Part shown: positions 27,165 to 33,122 of the stretch, piece after piece
How positions within the stretch are numbered: position 1 is the stretch's first letter
How the letters are laid out: every line of letters begins with the position of its first letter
Origin: Sphingobacteriales bacterium
GTDB taxonomy: Bacteria > Bacteroidota > Bacteroidia > Chitinophagales > Chitinophagaceae
Assembly (NCBI GenBank): GCA_016192105.1
Contig: JACPUV010000046.1
Location: 62,001-126,000, forward strand
Reading direction: 5' to 3'
DNA length: 64,000 nt
The notes under the pieces: model-generated
The model's input: only the letters and a program-made list of their open reading frames with translations
The model's database searches: none
What the model was told of the DNA's origin: nothing
Program-made: the position numbers and the translations under genes

Positions 27165-28444
27165 TGGATCTCATAAAGTTCGTCCCACCGGGTAGTGTAC
27201 CGGGGGCTCCGCATCTCCTGCCGCATTTTCCAGTTTCTTTTTGTTCCGGAAGCGGCGAATTTCAGCACATCATCCCGCTGGCTGAAATTGATATTGTCAA
27301 CCATATCCATCAGTTTACGTTCAGCATTTTTTTCCGGGGAGAAAAATAAGTTACCCTGTATGGATGTATCCGGTACAATACCGCCGAGCATGACACCGGC
27401 CTTGAGGTATTTAGGGCCTGGTTTGTATATTTTCTCTACAAGCGGTACCGCATACCGGATCAGTTCACTGGTGTATGAAGTGGGCCTGGGCAGGCGGACC
27501 CGGGCGCCCGTGGTCCGGGGATTGTATTGATACGGCCCGCTCCCGGTTTCGTTGGTTACCACAAAAACAGTTATAAAGCCGGCGGCCCCGTACTGGCGGC
27601 GTAGTTTTTCCGCTGCCCGGGTGGTATAGGTTGCGATAGCCTCCTGTAATCCGGTGAGGTCATATACAGGTATTCCAAACATCCGGGTAGTAGCAATCAT
27701 TTTTTTGTTGTTCAGCGGATCTTTCATTTCCACGCAGGGTTCGCCATTCAGTTCTTTAATCAGCCGCATACCCACCACACCCCCTAAATGAGTGCGGGCC
27801 CAGTGGGTGCTCATTTTGCTCAGTTGCCATGCATTGTAAATACTGAACATCTCTTTCAGTTTTACGGCGTACCTGTATCCCACGCCCCAAATGTCGGATA
27901 CGTCGGTCTTTAACAGGGCCTCCCGGATATTATCTTCAGTATCCAGGACCAGTACGCCGCTGGTCTGCAATTTGTTTTTTTTCGACAGCCGGTTGGCCAC
28001 TTTGCTCAATACCTTGGTTGGCGCCACCCCCACGGAAACAGCGATGCCGGTCCATTGCTCCACGGTTTCTTTGATCTGCACGGCCACCTGCTGCAACTCC
28101 CCGGCGGGGATCAGGCCGAGGTCAAGAAAGGCTTCATCCACGGAATACACTTCCACCCGGTCTTTCCCCACCAGTTCCCGTAAGGTATCCATCACCCGCA
28201 TGCTGAGATCGCCATAGAGGTTATAATTACTGGAGAATACCGCCACGCCGTTTTTCTCAATGATCTCTTTGTTCTGGTAATAAGGAGCGGCCATGCCCAC
28301 CCCGAGCTTTTTTGCCTCATCGGTACGAGATACAATGCAGCCGTCGTTGTTGCTGAGTACCACAACGGGTTTCTCCCGGAGAGAGGGCTCGAACAGCCGC
28401 TCGCAGGAACAATAAAAACTGTTACAGTCAACAATCGCTGTCAT
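27161..28444 (-). CDS. umuC: Y-family DNA polymerase, UmuC-type
   Basis: The product has 427 residues from the ATG complementary to 28442-28444, chosen because translation begins MTAIVDCNSFY with the catalytic Asp. The second carboxylate motif is YSVDEAFLD. The helix-hairpin-helix and little-finger regions follow (WGVGYRYAVKLKEM), then a clamp-binding motif QGNLFF and the DUF4113 tail RSPRYTTRWDEL. It is the catalytic subunit of a polymerase V-like lesion-bypass enzyme. It starts 17 nt after the umuD stop, so the two are cotranscribed. All catalytic residues look intact, in contrast to its UmuD partner. Confidence 0.96.
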   Translation of the reverse strand: MTAIVDCNSFYCSCERLFEPSLREKPVVVLSNNDGCIVSRTDEAKKLGVGMAAPYYQNKEIIEKNGVAVFSSNYNLYGDLSMRVMDTLRELVGKDRVEVYSVDEAFLDLGLIPAGELQQVAVQIKETVEQWTGIAVSVGVAPTKVLSKVANRLSKKNKLQTSGVLVLDTEDNIREALLKTDVSDIWGVGYRYAVKLKEMFSIYNAWQLSKMSTHWARTHLGGVVGMRLIKELNGEPCVEMKDPLNNKKMIATTRMFGIPVYDLTGLQEAIATYTTRAAEKLRRQYGAAGFITVFVVTNETGSGPYQYNPRTTGARVRLPRPTSYTSELIRYAVPLVEKIYKPGPKYLKAGVMLGGIVPDTSIQGNLFFSPEKNAERKLMDMVDNINFSQRDDVLKFAASGTKRNWKMRQEMRSPRYTTRWDELYEIH

Positions 28445-28461
28445 CGTTCTCGTTCTTATTC

Positions 28462-28896
28462 TTATCCCAACGGATGAATGACGAAAGTCACTACGCCCCA
28501 CATCATGAAATCGCTGAACTCGGCGAGGTTGATATTTTTATAGCGGCTGTTCTCGGGAATTAAAAAAGCCGAGGTAAAATTTTTATGAAACCTCCGTACC
28601 AGCAATTCCCCGTTCAGGATGGCTACGATCACTTTCCCGCTGACCAGTTTCAGCGACCGGTCCACGATCAGGATATCTCCGTCAAAAATCCCGGCCTCCT
28701 TCATCGCATCCCCTTTCATCCGGAAAAAAAAAGTGGCCGGTTTATTCCGGATCAGCTGCTCATTCAGGTCAATGCCCTTTTCCGCATAATCATCCGCCGC
28801 GGCCCCAAAACCGGTGGCATTGGCTGTCTTCACGTCCTGCTGTTTGAATTGTTTTGAGCCTTTATAGGCTGCCCCAAAAAATAGATCCTCTTCCAT
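28462..28896 (-). CDS. umuD: UmuD homolog with both catalytic dyad residues replaced
   Basis: The product has 144 residues and aligns end to end with E. coli UmuD: site region ATGFGAAADDYAEKGIDLN against CGFPSPAADYVEQRIDLN, and core RMKGDAMKEAGIFDGDILIV. The nucleophile position is Ala64 (GCG codon) instead of Ser60 of E. coli. The general-base position is Arg101 (LLVRRF) instead of Lys97. The position before the scissile glycine is Thr28 rather than Cys or Ala. The protein therefore should not cleave itself. It may function uncleaved, be cleaved in trans by LexA or another UmuD, or be a regulatory decoy for UmuC. The reading frame is intact and it is coupled to umuC. Confidence 0.93.
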   Translation of the reverse strand: MEEDLFFGAAYKGSKQFKQQDVKTANATGFGAAADDYAEKGIDLNEQLIRNKPATFFFRMKGDAMKEAGIFDGDILIVDRSLKLVSGKVIVAILNGELLVRRFHKNFTSAFLIPENSRYKNINLAEFSDFMMWGVVTFVIHPLG

Positions 28897-28962
28897 ATCT
28901 CCTGTTTTAATATCCCCGGCAGGGGAGGGTAAAAAAATAGTTCAAAAATTTAATGGGGTTTC

Positions 28963-28993
28963 TTTGGTAAAACTAAATAATTTAGTAAATTAG
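28963..28993 (+). promoter_or_regulatory. Promoter of the 2H-family gene with an overlapping palindrome
   Basis: TTTG (28963-28966), a 19-nt spacer and TAAATTAG (28986-28993) match the Bacteroidota promoter with one mismatch. Inside the spacer lies ACTAAATAATTTAGT (28972-28986), a palindrome with 7-bp arms around one central base. It lies in the 139-bp region between the divergent umuD and 2H genes, so a repressor bound there could control both. Confidence 0.55.
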
Positions 28994-29035
28994 TGCTAAT
29001 AAAATGGGGAAAATATTTTCCCCGGAGGAAAGACA

Positions 29036-29650
29036 ATGGAAACAATTACCAATACGATTCCCGGATACCGGGTCTATGAGTATTTGCTGGCACTGGCTCC
29101 CCGGGAGGAACTCCGGAACCGTATCAGCAAAGAGAAGGAAGAATTTGCGGAGAAATACAAAACAGGCGACCGCGGCCGGGGCAAACCCTGGGTGCCGCTG
29201 GTCCGGTTCACCCAGTATGCCATGATGGAAGAACGGATCCTGGCCCGGCTGAAAACCGTGGCAATGGGTTTTCCGCCGTTCAAAACGGAACTGAAGGACT
29301 TCGGCAGTTTTCCCTCGCATACCATCTATATTAATGTTACCTCAAAGATGCCGGTGCAGCAACTGGTGAAGACGGTGCGTACCGAAGCCCAGCGCCTGAT
29401 GAAAATGAATGAAGAGCATAAACCTTATTTTATTATGGAGCCGCATATCACGATCGCCCGAAAACTGAAACCCTGGCAGTACGAAAAGGGCTGGCTCGAA
29501 TACAGCCAGAAACATTTTACCGGGCGTTTTATCGCGGATGGAATGATCCTGTTACGCAGGCCGGAAGGAGAGCTGAAGTACCAGCCGCTGATGCGGTTTG
29601 AATTTCAGCACCTGCCGGTGATCACCAGGCAGGGGGAATTATTCGGGTAA
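29036..29650 (+). CDS. 2H phosphoesterase-fold (2'-5' RNA ligase/LigT-like) protein, first HxT motif missing
   Basis: The product has 204 residues. The second 2H motif is present as EPHITIAR (His137, Thr139). At the position where the first HxT motif is expected, about 85 residues earlier, the sequence is KPWVPLVRF (Trp52, Pro54), so one of the two catalytic His/Thr pairs appears lost. A later SHTIYI (His95) does not fit the spacing as replacement. Active family members hydrolyse 2',3'-cyclic phosphates or form 2'-5' links on RNA ends. This one may bind RNA ends without turnover. It is divergent from umuD and followed by a long hairpin. Confidence 0.85.
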   Translation: METITNTIPGYRVYEYLLALAPREELRNRISKEKEEFAEKYKTGDRGRGKPWVPLVRFTQYAMMEERILARLKTVAMGFPPFKTELKDFGSFPSHTIYINVTSKMPVQQLVKTVRTEAQRLMKMNEEHKPYFIMEPHITIARKLKPWQYEKGWLEYSQKHFTGRFIADGMILLRRPEGELKYQPLMRFEFQHLPVITRQGELFG

Positions 29651-29703
29651 ACATCAGTCCGTACACCGTAATAATAAATGTGAGAGGAGGTTAGTGAGTA
29701 AGT

Positions 29704-29766
29704 AAGGAGGATAAAGAGTAAGGAATAGTGTGAGTGGAAAAAGGGAGTACTCTTTATTCTCCTTTT
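29704..29766 (+). terminator. Long hairpin (17 bp) with T-tract after the 2H-family gene
   Basis: The arm 29704-29720 pairs with 29748-29764 over 17 bp with a single G-T pair; the loop is 27 nt. The second arm runs into TTTTTT. It is probably an intrinsic terminator, though stem and loop are longer than usual. A further 8-bp inverted repeat, GGCGGGAA/TTCCCGCC, lies at 29845-29887; the rest of the 29651-29957 gap shows nothing I recognise. Confidence 0.65.
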
Positions 29767-29957
29767 TTAACCGGGTAAGTGGAAGAACGGCAAGAAACTG
29801 GGAGGGGATCTGTCGGGTAAAGAAGAGGTATTGGAGTTTCTAAGGGCGGGAAATAGCTGCCGGTTTTTACTTCCCGTTCTTCCCGCCTTCCCGGCTATAC
29901 GGAAGAACTGTTTTCCCGGCAAGCAGGCGTGAAAGCCAGTACAGGGAATAATGGATA

Positions 29958-31103
29958 TTGCAATGGTGCACAACGAAACAAAATCAACAAGTGAAGAAGG
30001 AATCATTGAGGCAGGATGCCGTAAAAGTACAGGTGAAGCAGGAAGGAGAAGCGCACCATTACCTGCAGGGAAGAGGGGCGCAGATCAATACCAAAAACCG
30101 GTTTCTCAAAGAGGAGAAAACAAGGGAACATGTGGAGGGAATTGATGACTGGGAAGAGGGGGATGCACGTACTGTGTATATGGAACAGGAGTCGAAGTCC
30201 ATCGTCAATAAAGTGGAAAGCCCCGATGTGGGCATGGGCTACAGCATGAACCCCTACGCAGGTTGCGAGCATGGTTGTATTTATTGTTATGCACGAAATG
30301 TGCACGAATACTGGGGGTACAGTGCCGGGCTTGATTTTGAGCGCAAGATCATTGTGAAGAAAAATGCGCCGCAATTGCTCCGTAAATTCCTGATGCATAA
30401 AAATTGGGATGCCACACCCATCATGCTCAGCGGGAATACGGATTGTTACCAGCCCGCCGAACAAAAATACCGGCTGACCCGCGGGCTGCTCGAAGTCTGC
30501 AATGAATTCAACCAGCCGGTAGGCATCCTGACCAAAAATTCATGGATCCTGAAGGACAAGGATATCCTGCAGGAGATGGCGAGGAAGCAGATCGTTTCGG
30601 CAATGGTATCCATCACCTCCTTTAACGAGAACCTGCGCAGGGTTATGGAACCACGCACGACCACGGCTACTCAAAAACTGAAAGTAATCAATGAACTCAG
30701 TAGTGCCGGCGTACGCATGGGCATTATGATGGGGCCGATGATACCGGGGCTGAACGAACACGAAATGCAGCGGATCATGAAAGCAGCCCGGGATAACGGC
30801 GCTACATTTACGGCCTACACTTTTATCCGGTTGAACGGGGCGATCAAATTATTATTCCACGACTGGCTCTATAAAAATTTTCCCGACCGCGCCGATAAGG
30901 TCTGGCACCTGATCGAACAGAGTCATGATGGGAAAGTCAACGATAGCCGCTGGGGACTGCGGATGCGCGGGGAAGGGAGCATCGCTAAACTGGTAGCGGA
31001 TCAGTATAAAAAATACGGTAAGTTGTATGGAATGAATGCGGAAGAGTGGAGCTTGGATCGGAGTTTGTTCCGAAGACCGGGGGAACAGGGGAGGCTGTTT
31101 TGA
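29958..31103 (+). CDS. Radical SAM protein, PA0069/SplB-like family
   Basis: The frame gives 381 residues from TTG at 29958; a GTG at 29991 is an equally likely start because nothing before it is family-like. The 4Fe-4S motif CEHGCIYCY follows SMNPYAGC. Next come LSGNTDCYQPAE, SITSFNENL, EPR and GMIMGPMIPGLN-like blocks of the COG1533 group that includes spore photoproduct lyase. In PA0069-type proteins the substrate is not known. Its position next to umuDC and DUF72 suggests a DNA or RNA damage response; that is inference. Confidence 0.9.
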   Translation: MQWCTTKQNQQVKKESLRQDAVKVQVKQEGEAHHYLQGRGAQINTKNRFLKEEKTREHVEGIDDWEEGDARTVYMEQESKSIVNKVESPDVGMGYSMNPYAGCEHGCIYCYARNVHEYWGYSAGLDFERKIIVKKNAPQLLRKFLMHKNWDATPIMLSGNTDCYQPAEQKYRLTRGLLEVCNEFNQPVGILTKNSWILKDKDILQEMARKQIVSAMVSITSFNENLRRVMEPRTTTATQKLKVINELSSAGVRMGIMMGPMIPGLNEHEMQRIMKAARDNGATFTAYTFIRLNGAIKLLFHDWLYKNFPDRADKVWHLIEQSHDGKVNDSRWGLRMRGEGSIAKLVADQYKKYGKLYGMNAEEWSLDRSLFRRPGEQGRLF

Positions 31104-31246
31104 TCCCCCGGGGCTGTGTTAGGCGAAATAGATCCCGGTCTGTTTTTTTCTTCAGGATTTCGACTGGCTGTAATAAATCAAACCCGGTTATACTGACGCA
31201 GAAAGTGAAAGCCTGAAATATTTTTTAAAAATTTCTTTCCAAATAG

Positions 31247-31278
31247 TTGGCCACATCAAAAAAATAGTTTCATCTTTG
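31247..31278 (+). promoter_or_regulatory. Promoter of a short transcription unit
   Basis: TTG (31247-31249) and CATCTTTG (31271-31278) with 21-nt spacing resemble the strong Bacteroidota promoters found ahead of stable RNA genes. The start would fall at about 31283. Confidence 0.5.
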
Positions 31279-31296
31279 CATCCGCAAAACAAATAA

Positions 31297-31389
31297 ATGC
31301 AACGTATAAACGCACATATCGAAACAGTGTACGGATTTAGTTCCAAAGGACTTGATCGCGTAAGCGGGGCATGTAGTGCTGCAGAATGA
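31297..31389 (+). CDS. Possible 30-residue peptide in unit A
   Basis: ATG at 31297 opens a frame of 30 codons ending TGA at 31389 (MQRINAHIETVYGFSSKGLD, continuing RVSGACSAAE). There is no Shine-Dalgarno sequence, which is normal for this phylum. The peptide has no membrane segment and no known motif. The unit may equally be non-coding. Coding status can only be judged by conservation of the frame in relatives. Confidence 0.25.
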   Translation: MQRINAHIETVYGFSSKGLDRVSGACSAAE

Positions 31390-31417
31390 GTTAACTAACG
31401 AATTCAATGAAATACAG

Positions 31418-31447
31418 ACCCCGCAAGCGATTGCGGGGTTTCTTTTT
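31418..31447 (+). terminator. Intrinsic terminator of unit A
   Basis: ACCCCGCAA (31418-31426) pairs with TTGCGGGGT (31431-31439) across a GCGA tetraloop and runs into TTCTTTTT. Confidence 0.9.
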
Positions 31448-31621
31448 ATAGCAGCATCCCGCAGGATACTGCCGGCTGGCTGCCTGTTGTATTCAGGAGA
31501 GGAAAATTTTTCCGGGTGAAACAGGCAATAGCCGCTAAACTGAATCTGTAAACGAAACGAAAAAAAATTGACAGGACAAACACGATATAAGCGAATGAAT
31601 GAGAAACGGCAGTCAATGGTA

Positions 31622-31783
31622 CAGCCTGGCATTTGCGGGTATGGGATACCCACAACAGGCTGCTTTATGCCCGGGGCAAACGATGACAGCCTTTACCGGC
31701 GGCGATTAAAACTTTAGTAATCCAGGTACAATAGTAACCTGTTTGCCAAAGCCCGGTCGCTGTCAGCGACCGGGCTTTGTTTT
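31622..31783 (+). ncRNA. Unit B: candidate structured RNA ending in a 14-bp terminator
   Basis: CAGCCTG (31623-31629) pairs with CAGGCTG (31657-31663), enclosing GGGTAT/ATACCC (31638-31643 with 31647-31652). A second hairpin CAGGT/ACCTG is at 31723-31741. The strong terminator follows. The 5' end is unknown; no good promoter was found in 31448-31620. A 37-codon frame (31596-31709) overlaps the structured part and resembles nothing known. I call it a structured RNA with low confidence. Confidence 0.3.
31748..31783 (+). terminator. Intrinsic terminator of unit B, 14-bp stem
   Basis: AAAGCCCGGTCGCT (31748-31761) pairs perfectly with AGCGACCGGGCTTT (31765-31778) around a 3-nt loop, followed by GTTTT. 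Confidence 0.93.
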
Positions 31784-31797
31784 AAAATATAATAAAA

Positions 31798-31899
31798 ATG
31801 ATCTTAAGAATCGTTGAATGGGTCCATGTGATTGCGGAGTTTGCGGTGATCGCTGTTATCCTGTCGGACGGTTCAGGAGGGAAATACAGAAGGAGGTAA
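31798..31899 (+). CDS. Small hydrophobic peptide, 33 residues
   Basis: ATG at 31798 opens directly after terminator B. The product has 33 residues with a hydrophobic stretch of about 20 (VHVIAEFAVIAVIL) and a very basic end (GKYRRR), the shape of small membrane peptides including type I toxins. Its last two arginine codons are the AGGAGG that serves as ribosome-binding site for the next small frame. No known family is recognised. Translation is plausible because of the tight join to the next frame, but it is unproven. Confidence 0.45.
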   Translation: MILRIVEWVHVIAEFAVIAVILSDGSGGKYRRR

Positions 31900-31901
31900 G
31901 A

Positions 31902-32039
31902 ATGAAATTTTTAATGGCAGTCCTGGTCATCCGGTTTTTTATCGGGCTGGCGGGCAACAAAGAAGAAAATAAAAACAAGGGAAATGTCAACCCGGGGAAC
32001 GGCAAGGTTCGCCACCCGGCAGAATACGACCTGCGTTAA
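31902..32039 (+). CDS. Small exported or membrane protein, 45 residues, with perfect AGGAGG
   Basis: ATG at 31902 is preceded by AGGAGG (31891-31896) at a 5-nt spacing, a strong Shine-Dalgarno that is rare in Bacteroidota. The 45 residues have a hydrophobic N-terminus (MKFLMAVLVIRFFIGLAG) and a polar, Asn/Lys/Gly-rich tail (NKEENKNKGNVNPG). It could be secreted or inserted in the membrane. It ends 36 nt before a terminator. No family is recognised. The Shine-Dalgarno suggests foreign origin or need for strong translation. Confidence 0.5.
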   Translation: MKFLMAVLVIRFFIGLAGNKEENKNKGNVNPGNGKVRHPAEYDLR

Positions 32040-32074
32040 AGAAAAAGAATTAGTGCAGCAGGAGGGATAAAGCA

Positions 32075-32101
32075 GCCCCGGAGATGCACCGGGGCGCTTT
32101 T
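32075..32101 (+). terminator. Intrinsic terminator after the small ORF pair
   Basis: GCCCCGG (32075-32081) pairs with CCGGGGC (32089-32095), then GCTTTT. The region 32105-32150 after it is an A/T-rich run of short ATTGA-type repeats without further visible features. Confidence 0.85.
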
Positions 32102-32222
32102 CCAATGAAAATTGAAAATTGAGCATTGAACATTGAGCGTTGAAACCGGGAAAAAAAATAAATAGCAGTGAAGGAATTCGGCGATGAGGAAATAAGATAT
32201 CAGTCAGCATTCACTGCAAAAA

Positions 32223-32293
32223 GGTGCTTTGGCAGAACGGCTATGCGCCGGGGTGAAAACCCGGAGATTGTGGTTCGAGTCCACGGGGCACCG
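32223..32293 (+). tRNA. tRNA-like element with Phe (GAA) anticodon
   Basis: A 71-nt cloverleaf can be drawn. The acceptor stem has 7 bp (32223-32229 with 32286-32292, two G-T pairs) and discriminator G at 32293. The D arm has only 3 bp (GCA/TGC) and a GG-containing loop. The anticodon stem is CCGGG/CCCGG with loop GTGAAAA, T33 and anticodon GAA. The variable loop is 4 nt. The T arm is TGTGG-TTCGAGT-CCACG. No CCA is encoded. Oddities for a real tRNA-Phe are G at loop position 32, discriminator G instead of A, and the short D stem. The element ends only 17 nt before the DUF458 start codon, inside its leader, so a tRNA-mimic role in the DUF458-RtcB unit is plausible. Confidence 0.65.
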
Positions 32294-32310
32294 CAAAGGA
32301 GGAATAAACC

Positions 32311-32796
32311 ATGGAAAAGAAAGAAAACTGGAGAACCCTGAGCGGGGAGCGGATGAATATACCCATCAGCGAGGAGATCAGCCGGGTACTGGCAAGGGAG
32401 GCGGCGGAGGGCCATGACCTCAAGGTCTGTATTGGTACCGACAGCCAGGTAAAGGCCGGGGTTACCGGATTTGCCACTGTGATTGTCTTCCTCCGGAAAC
32501 GAAAAGGCGGATTCATGTATATCCGCAGCGAAACGACCCGGAAACGGATGACCATCCGGGAACGGATGCTGACCGAAGTGAGAATGAGTGTTGATGTGGC
32601 GTATGAACTCTGCAACCTGTTCAGCCGGTACAGTGTGGATATGGAAGTGCATGCCGATATCAATACCAATCCGAACTTCAAAAGCAATGATGCGCTGAAA
32701 GAAGCCATGAGCTATATCCTTGGGATGGGATTTGCTTTCCGGGCCAAGCCGGATGCATTTGCCAGTTCCAGCTGCGCAAATAAAATGGTGCAGTAG
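32311..32796 (+). CDS. DUF458/YkuK family RNase H-fold protein
   Basis: The product has 161 residues. The blocks VCIGTDSQVKAG, ATVIVFLRKRKGG and VHADINTNPNFKSN and the C-terminal PDAFASSSCANK are those of the DUF458/YkuK family, predicted to have an RNase H-like fold with acidic residues at the active site (Asp in GTDSQ, Asp in HADIN). An AAAGGAGGA sequence at 32295-32303 gives a strong ribosome site, unusual here. The tRNA-like element lies immediately before it. It is followed by a repeat tract and the AAA+ and RtcB genes on the same strand. Nuclease action on structured RNA is a reasonable guess, not shown. Confidence 0.88.
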   Translation: MEKKENWRTLSGERMNIPISEEISRVLAREAAEGHDLKVCIGTDSQVKAGVTGFATVIVFLRKRKGGFMYIRSETTRKRMTIRERMLTEVRMSVDVAYELCNLFSRYSVDMEVHADINTNPNFKSNDALKEAMSYILGMGFAFRAKPDAFASSSCANKMVQ

Positions 32797-32906
32797 CGGG
32801 GAGTGGAAGACGGGGGGGAATCAGAAAAAAAAGGAAAAAATGCGGAGCAAGTGGAAAATAGAATACTTCGGCACATTTCAATTCCTGTATTTTCTGCGCC
32901 TCTGCG

Positions 32907-33042
32907 CCTCTGCGTCTCTGCGGCTCAGACCTCTCAGCGTTCTCTGCGCCTCTGCGGCTCAGACCTCTCAGCGTTCTCTGCGCCTCTGCGGCTTTGACCT
33001 CTCAGCGAACCCTGTGTCACTGCGGCTTTGACCTCTCAACGC
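32907..33042 (+). repeat. Four tandem copies of a 34-bp repeat
   Basis: Units start at 32907, 32941, 32975 and 33009, built on CTCTGCG(C/T)CTCTGCGGCT followed by (C/T)(A/T)GACCTCTCAGCG. The first three are nearly identical; the last is diverged. It fills most of the 326-nt gap between DUF458 and the AAA+ gene. No spacers exist, so it is not a CRISPR array. Confidence 0.9.
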
Positions 33043-33122
33043 CCTTACATCTGTAGTGGATAACGTCAGGACCTGGAAAAGTGATGAATAAAAGATAGTA
33101 GTTAACAAGGAAAATAAAAAAA

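Larger units (their letters stand above)
31283..31447 (+). ncRNA. Short transcription unit A: candidate small RNA
   Basis: About 165 nt between a promoter (31247-31278) and a strong terminator (31418-31447). Internal hairpins with tetraloop character are visible, for example CGC-GTAA-GCG at about 31358-31367. It resembles no stable RNA that I know; tmRNA, SRP RNA, RNase P RNA and 6S features were not seen. It also contains a 30-codon frame (31297-31389), so it could instead be an mRNA for a peptide. It is the first of several small units ahead of the DUF458-AAA-RtcB genes. Confidence 0.4.

Noticed and set aside
31283..31783. tmRNA, SRP RNA, RNase P RNA or 6S RNA
   Set aside because: No TTCGA-type T-arm, tag frame, GNAR/GGAA SRP loop or other conserved core of these RNAs was found in units A and B.
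32907..33042. CRISPR array
   Set aside because: The 34-bp units are directly adjacent without unique spacers, and no cas gene is present.
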